Assembly (NCBI GenBank): GCA_003224635.1
Contig: QHZK01000011.1
Location: 19,980 to 37,981, forward strand
DNA from: Acidobacteriota bacterium
Lineage (GTDB): Bacteria; Acidobacteriota; Terriglobia; UBA7540
DNA: 18,002 bases
Reading direction: 5' to 3'
A program made the translations under genes and the position numbers. Below are positions 14,349 through 18,002 of the stretch, piece after piece (the stretch's first letter is position 1; each line of letters begins with the position of its first letter). The notes beneath the pieces were generated by a model. The model searched no databases, was not told the DNA's origin, and saw only the letters and a list, made by a program, of their open reading frames with translations.

Positions 14349-15269
14349 CTAGACCGGCCAGGCTTCGAGCTCGGCGAGCAATTCAGTATCGAGTGGCCGG
14401 GCGGCTGCCTGCACCGCGTCTTCCAAGTGGCGAGCGTTGCGCGTCCCCACTAGGACCATCCCGACCTCCGGCCGACGCAGCACGAACTGGATGGCGATTT
14501 GGCTCAAGGGCGTTCCGACGCCGCGCTGCGCGAGCCTGCCGAGCAACGCCTGGGCCTTCTGGACGGCCGCGTCTCCGTCCGGAGCCTGGCGGATCTTGTC
14601 CGTCAGCTTGCCGCGCGCCAAGGGTTCGCGCGCGATGATGCCGACGCCTAGGCGCGCGGCGCGTGAAAGCGCGGAGTCCCCGCTCGGATCCTTCCCTTCG
14701 ATCAACCGGCACAGGAGGCTGTAGGGCAACTGGAGGACGTCGTAGGCGTTCATCTCGAGCGCGGCGCGCGCACCGTCCACCTCGCATGACGCGCCCACCC
14801 ACCGCGCCTTACCCTGCCGCTTCGCGCGCAGCATGCCTTCGAGCGCCTCTCCGCGTCGAATGATTTCCGCCTCGTCCGGGCCGCAGTGGATCTGGACCAG
14901 ATCGAGGTAATCGGTCTGGAGGCGCTTGAGGCTTGTCTCGATAAACTGCAACGTACCCGCAGTCGAAAAGTCGTAGCGCGATTCGTAGCCGTCAAAATAT
15001 TCGCCGCACTTGGAGGCCAGATACAACTCCTTGCGCCGATGCTTCAGCAGCCTGCCCAGGCGCTCTTCGCTCAGCATGTAGGCGGGTGCAGTGTCGATGA
15101 AGTTGATGCCGAGCTCGAGCAGCCGGTCGAGCAAGACCTCGACGTCGCGCTCCGAGGGAATGGCGAAATCGCCCTCGATGGGCAGTCCCCAGGGGCGGCC
15201 GATTTCGAGCGCGCCAAAGCCGATTTCCGAAACTTCGAGGTCAGTGCGGCCGAGTTTTCGGGTTTTCAT
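14349..15269 (-). CDS. Aldo/keto reductase
   Basis: A 306-residue NADPH-dependent reductase of (alpha/beta)8 barrel type. The start MKTRKLGRTDLEVSEIGFG at 15269 is the standard family N-terminus; ATG 15311 would add 14 atypical residues. The catalytic tetrad is visible as Asp59 and Tyr64 (FIDTAPAYMLSEERLG), Lys87 (LASKCGEY) and His128 (LVQIHCG). Typical downstream blocks are KARWVGAS and GIIAREPLARGKL, with the cofactor-binding LVGTRNARHLEDAV near the end. The physiological substrate is unknown. It is the first gene of a minus-strand group with the SDR and probably the amidohydrolase, and diverges from the kinase pair at 15512. Confidence 0.92.
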   Translation of the reverse strand: MKTRKLGRTDLEVSEIGFGALEIGRPWGLPIEGDFAIPSERDVEVLLDRLLELGINFIDTAPAYMLSEERLGRLLKHRRKELYLASKCGEYFDGYESRYDFSTAGTLQFIETSLKRLQTDYLDLVQIHCGPDEAEIIRRGEALEGMLRAKRQGKARWVGASCEVDGARAALEMNAYDVLQLPYSLLCRLIEGKDPSGDSALSRAARLGVGIIAREPLARGKLTDKIRQAPDGDAAVQKAQALLGRLAQRGVGTPLSQIAIQFVLRRPEVGMVLVGTRNARHLEDAVQAAARPLDTELLAELEAWPV

Positions 15270-15511
15270 GCGCGCCCACCCCGCGAGCGGAATCAGAAAT
15301 GAATTGCACATTGTTGGGCAGAGAACGAGCGCATTGCAAGAGAAAAAGCGGTCGGCAAGCCGCTTGGACCGAAGAGCCCAGCCCTGACTGACCGGAGCGG
15401 CAACTTGAACAACAGCAAGGAATTAGCCCAAAAGGAGTCAAGCCGCTTTCGCTTCCCGGAGGGAAAATGTTAGACTGAAGGAGCAGGTGTCCTCAGAAGA
15501 GAGAGCTTTGA
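15270..15511. other. Divergent intergenic region between aldo/keto reductase and kinase pair
   Basis: The 242 bases hold no supported gene. An inverted repeat AAGCGG-(8)-CCGCTT lies at 15346-15365. A weak extended -10 (15468-15476) points to the kinases. AAGGAG at 15477-15482 is too far from ATG 15512 to be its ribosome site. Confidence 0.5.
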
Positions 15512-16195
15512 ATGAAGCGCTACAGCGAGCACCGGTTCCCGGGAAAGCTGTTTGTCGTCGAGGGGATCGATGGGTCCGGGAAATCCACCCAGTTGATGCT
15601 CCTTCACCAGTGGCTGAAGGCCGAGGGTTACGGCGTGGTGTTCAGCGAGTGGAACTCCTCGCCCCTGGTCCGAGACATTACCAAGCGCGGCAAGAAAAAG
15701 CAGATGCTCTCACCTGCGACGTTCAGCCTGATCCACGCCACGGACTTCGCCGACCGCATGGAGCGCAACATTATCCCGTTGCTTAAGGCAGGCGCGGTCG
15801 TGCTCTGCGACCGCTACATTTACACGGCCTTCGCGCGGGACGTCGTGCGCGGGATGGACCCCAAGTGGGTGCGCGAGCTTTACAGCTACGCCGTCAAGCC
15901 CACCGTCATGTTTTACTTTCGAGTTCCCCTGGAAGTGGCGATGAAGCGGCTGATGAACGGCCGCAACGGCTTCAAGTACTACGAAGCCGGCATGGACCTC
16001 GAGCTCAGCGAGGACCCGGAGGAGAGCTTCCAGATGTTCCAGGGACGAATCATCGAGGAGTACGACAAGATGGTCCCGGAATTTGAGCTCACCGTCGTGG
16101 ATGCCACCCTGCCCATTGAAGTGGAGCAGGCGCAGATGCGGCAAGTGGTAAAATCAAAGCTCGCGCAAGCGAAGCGATTGCGGGTGGCGCCATGA
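15512..16195 (+). CDS. Thymidylate-kinase-like P-loop kinase, first of a tandem pair
   Basis: A 227-residue protein, near the usual 200-220 of thymidylate kinases. Walker A is intact (GIDGSGKST, Lys24). LCDRYIY at 98-104 matches the DR[YFH] block of the fold, and HATDFADR at 75-82 matches the base-side helix. The usual TREPGG-type nucleotide motif after strand 2 is replaced by SEWNSSPLV, and the lid region reads GFKYYEAGMDLELSEDPEESF. It is therefore a kinase of this fold, but dTMP as substrate is uncertain. The stop overlaps the start of the second kinase as ATGA, indicating co-translation. The ribosome site before ATG 15512 is weak (AGAGAGAG). A possible extended -10, TG-T-TAGACT, is at 15468-15476. 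Confidence 0.88.
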   Translation: MKRYSEHRFPGKLFVVEGIDGSGKSTQLMLLHQWLKAEGYGVVFSEWNSSPLVRDITKRGKKKQMLSPATFSLIHATDFADRMERNIIPLLKAGAVVLCDRYIYTAFARDVVRGMDPKWVRELYSYAVKPTVMFYFRVPLEVAMKRLMNGRNGFKYYEAGMDLELSEDPEESFQMFQGRIIEEYDKMVPEFELTVVDATLPIEVEQAQMRQVVKSKLAQAKRLRVAP

Positions 16196-17016
16196 GAGAA
16201 GCTTACGGAGTGGTCCTGCCGGGGATGAACCTGGCTGACCTGACGGGCAAACTGATCGTGATCGAGGGGACCGACGGCGTCGGCCGCTCGACGCAGATTG
16301 ACCTGCTGGTTCCCTGGCTGGAACAGCAAGGCCGGGCCGTGGTCGATACCGGCCTCAGCCGCTCTGCCCTGGCAGGAAAGGGGATCAAGCAGGCCAAGGA
16401 AGGGCATACGCTGGGCCCCTTGACCCTGAGCCTGTTCTACGCCACGGATTTTGCGGACCGGCTGGAGACCGAGATTGTTCCGGCGCTGCGCGCGGGTTTT
16501 GTCGTGTTGACGGACCGCTACATCTATTCGCTCATGGCGCGCGCCATGTTGCGCGGCATCGACACGGGCTGGCTCCGCAACGCCTACAGCTTCGCGCTGA
16601 AGCCCGATGTCGTCTTTTACCTGCGCATCGGCGTCGACGACCTCATTCCCCGCGTGGTGTTTTCGCGCGGGTTTGATTACTGGGAGTCCGGCATGGACCT
16701 TCACCCCAGCGAGGACATGTACGAGAGCTTCCGCAAGTACCAGACCGCGTTGCTGGCTCGCTTCGACGAGCTGGCTCAAGAGTACCGGTTCGAGGTTATC
16801 GACGCTTCGGCGGGCGTCGAGACGGTGTTCAGGCAGCTCCGCCAGGGCATCGCCGGTGTGCTAAGCGGGGAGCCGCGCGAGCCCTTGTTCGCTGTAGAGT
16901 CGCCCAAAGCACCGGCAGAAGAGCCGGGTGGAAGGAAAGTGGTGGAGATGCCTGTCGCCAGCAAAGGCGCGGTCGGGGCGACGGAGCCGAAGAAAGAGGA
17001 GAAAGTCGTCAGCTAG
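16192..17016 (+). CDS. Thymidylate-kinase-like protein with Walker A Lys-to-Arg change, second of the pair
   Basis: A 274-residue paralogue of the preceding gene. Shared blocks are GKLIVIEG, ATDFADRLETEIVPAL, LTDRYIYS, FALKPDVVFYLRI and YWESGMDLHPSED. The P-loop reads GTDGVGRST, with Arg32 where the phosphate-binding lysine is expected. The TREPGG-type motif is also absent (DTGLSRSALAG). It may be a weak or altered kinase, or a regulatory partner of the first protein. Residues from about 225 on form a low-complexity Pro/Glu/Lys tail, probably disordered. ATG 16192 overlaps the previous stop by four bases; ATG 16225 is an alternative closer to the conserved part. The TAG stop shares CTAG with the stop of the convergent CHAD gene. 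Confidence 0.86.
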   Translation: MREAYGVVLPGMNLADLTGKLIVIEGTDGVGRSTQIDLLVPWLEQQGRAVVDTGLSRSALAGKGIKQAKEGHTLGPLTLSLFYATDFADRLETEIVPALRAGFVVLTDRYIYSLMARAMLRGIDTGWLRNAYSFALKPDVVFYLRIGVDDLIPRVVFSRGFDYWESGMDLHPSEDMYESFRKYQTALLARFDELAQEYRFEVIDASAGVETVFRQLRQGIAGVLSGEPREPLFAVESPKAPAEEPGGRKVVEMPVASKGAVGATEPKKEEKVVS

Positions 17017-18002
17017 GTCCGGTCGTCAGCGGGGTCTCGGGCCGCGCGAGCAGCGGGCGACCGCGCCGAGAGCAGGTCGCCGACCCATTCTTTGAGGTAG
17101 CGGCTCTCCGCTGAGTCGAGCGTCATCCGAAAATACTTCTCCACGTAACGTTTCTTGGCTGTCCGATTCCTCAGGACCAGTTTCTCCACTCGTATCGCGA
17201 TATCCAGGTGGTTGCGCAGGAATTTTGGGCGGGCGACCATTTCGAGCAGCATCTGCTCGAGCACTTCCAGGTCGTGCCAGTCTCCCAGGTGCTGCTGGAG
17301 CTTGCGGAGCCAGGTCAGGACCTCGGCGCTGCCGGCGACATCAAATTCGCGGATGACTTCGACAAGGTAGCGCACTCGCTTGGCCGCGATCCGCACTCCG
17401 TGGAGAGCGGACGTGTCCGCATCGCGACGCGATTTGCCTGCTTGCGCCTCGTAAGCCTGCCAGACCTTCCCGAGCGCCGCTCTGAAACGCCCATGAAACG
17501 ATTCGGAGGCGCATTCTCGGGAGGACGGAAGCAGCTGGGACCGCGTGCCGTCCTCACCGTCTTCGGCCCGAGGGGCGCCGTTCCCCTCCAGGCGCTGCTT
17601 GAGGCTGACGTAGGCTACAGCCAGATTAAGTTTACCGAGCTTGCGCAGGGCTTTTCCGAAGGTTTCCGAGCGCCGCTCCGCGAGGTACTTCCCTATGGCT
17701 TCCCAGGTCTCGCGGCTCGATCGGCGCTTGCTCGCCAGTGACTTCTGGGCGCGCTTGAGTTGCGCGTCGCAGTTGCGCACCTCCGAGAGCGCGCGACGAC
17801 AACTCTTAATTCTGCGACGTAGGCGGCGGATTTCCTTCGGAGGCGCCGGATAGAGCAGGTCGAGAAGTTGCTGCAGCCTGCGACTGGCCACCCGCATGTC
17901 GTGGACCGCATTTGGCTTGTTCCCCTTGAGGACCTTGGGCTCGAGTGAGACGAAACGGTTCATCTGCCCAAGCGCGAGCTTGCGCACTTTGGTCCAGTCG
18001 TG
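17013..18002 (-). CDS. CHAD-domain protein (partial at N-terminus, runs off right edge)
   Basis: The frame is open to the edge; the upstream codons read HDWTKV before GTG 17987, so the real start is probably outside the window. CHAD domains are helical, rich in Arg, Lys and conserved His, and bind polyphosphate. Both diagnostic repeats are visible: AVHDMRVASRRLQQLL and, about 170 residues later, LHGVRIAAKRVRYLVEVI. Basic helices with RRLRRRIKSCRRALSEVRNCD lie between, and a poorly conserved Glu/Asp-rich loop (EDGEDGTRSQ) splits the halves. The protein would be cytoplasmic. Its end overlaps the kinase gene by four bases in tail-to-tail orientation, with no room for a terminator. Confidence 0.93.
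   Translation of the reverse strand, partial: HDWTKVRKLALGQMNRFVSLEPKVLKGNKPNAVHDMRVASRRLQQLLDLLYPAPPKEIRRLRRRIKSCRRALSEVRNCDAQLKRAQKSLASKRRSSRETWEAIGKYLAERRSETFGKALRKLGKLNLAVAYVSLKQRLEGNGAPRAEDGEDGTRSQLLPSSRECASESFHGRFRAALGKVWQAYEAQAGKSRRDADTSALHGVRIAAKRVRYLVEVIREFDVAGSAEVLTWLRKLQQHLGDWHDLEVLEQMLLEMVARPKFLRNHLDIAIRVEKLVLRNRTAKKRYVEKYFRMTLDSAESRYLKEWVGDLLSARSPAARAARDPADDRT

Noticed and set aside
15487..15786. A GTG-started frame beginning shortly before the first kinase gene
   Set aside because: It is out of frame with the kinase, has no family resemblance, and overlaps the conserved P-loop coding sequence.

Overview
The window is GC-rich and densely coding, with no RNA gene, insertion sequence or CRISPR array that I can see. 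An acidobacterial chromosome (phylum Acidobacteriota) is the best guess. The reasons are a BlaI/BlaR1-like pair with a carboxypeptidase-regulatory (Ig-like) domain, an exported carboxypeptidase-regulatory/TPR protein, M13 peptidase, exported TIG-domain and GlcG/HbpS-like proteins, and GC-rich palindromic repeats between genes. This is inferred from gene content, not from a marker gene.

Left part (1-4272). An M56-type membrane peptidase gene runs off the left edge on the minus strand. It overlaps the end of a BlaI/MecI-family repressor gene upstream of it. Their promoter is flanked on both sides by CTAAA-NN-TTTAG operator-like palindromes. A carboxypeptidase-regulatory plus TPR secreted protein diverges from it.

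Middle (4282-9568). Four minus-strand genes follow: tryptophanase, YceI-family protein, metallo-beta-lactamase-fold hydrolase and M13 endopeptidase, in genomic order. The gaps between them hold repeats: a perfect 20-bp palindrome, a composite multi-hairpin palindrome of about 100 bp, a cloverleaf-like TGTAGCG...CGCTACA element and a 14-bp tandem repeat. The gene spacing suggests separate transcription units rather than one operon.

Plus-strand exported proteins (9875-12309). A two-TIG-domain protein with a probable PH-like C-terminal domain has a good sigma-70-like promoter upstream. A secreted GlcG/HbpS-like protein follows, with a strong Shine-Dalgarno sequence. A 416-base gap separates the two.

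Minus-strand metabolic cluster (15269 down to 12473). Aldo/keto reductase, short-chain dehydrogenase and an exported amidohydrolase are arranged head to tail and may be co-transcribed, at least the first two.

Right end (15512-18002). Two paralogous P-loop kinases of the thymidylate-kinase fold overlap by ATGA. The first has a normal Walker A lysine and the second has arginine there. Neither shows the usual TREPGG-type motif. They converge on a CHAD-domain gene, which is cut by the right edge, and the two stop codons share the palindrome CTAG. CHAD domains bind polyphosphate, so this trio is the most interesting functional unit in the window.
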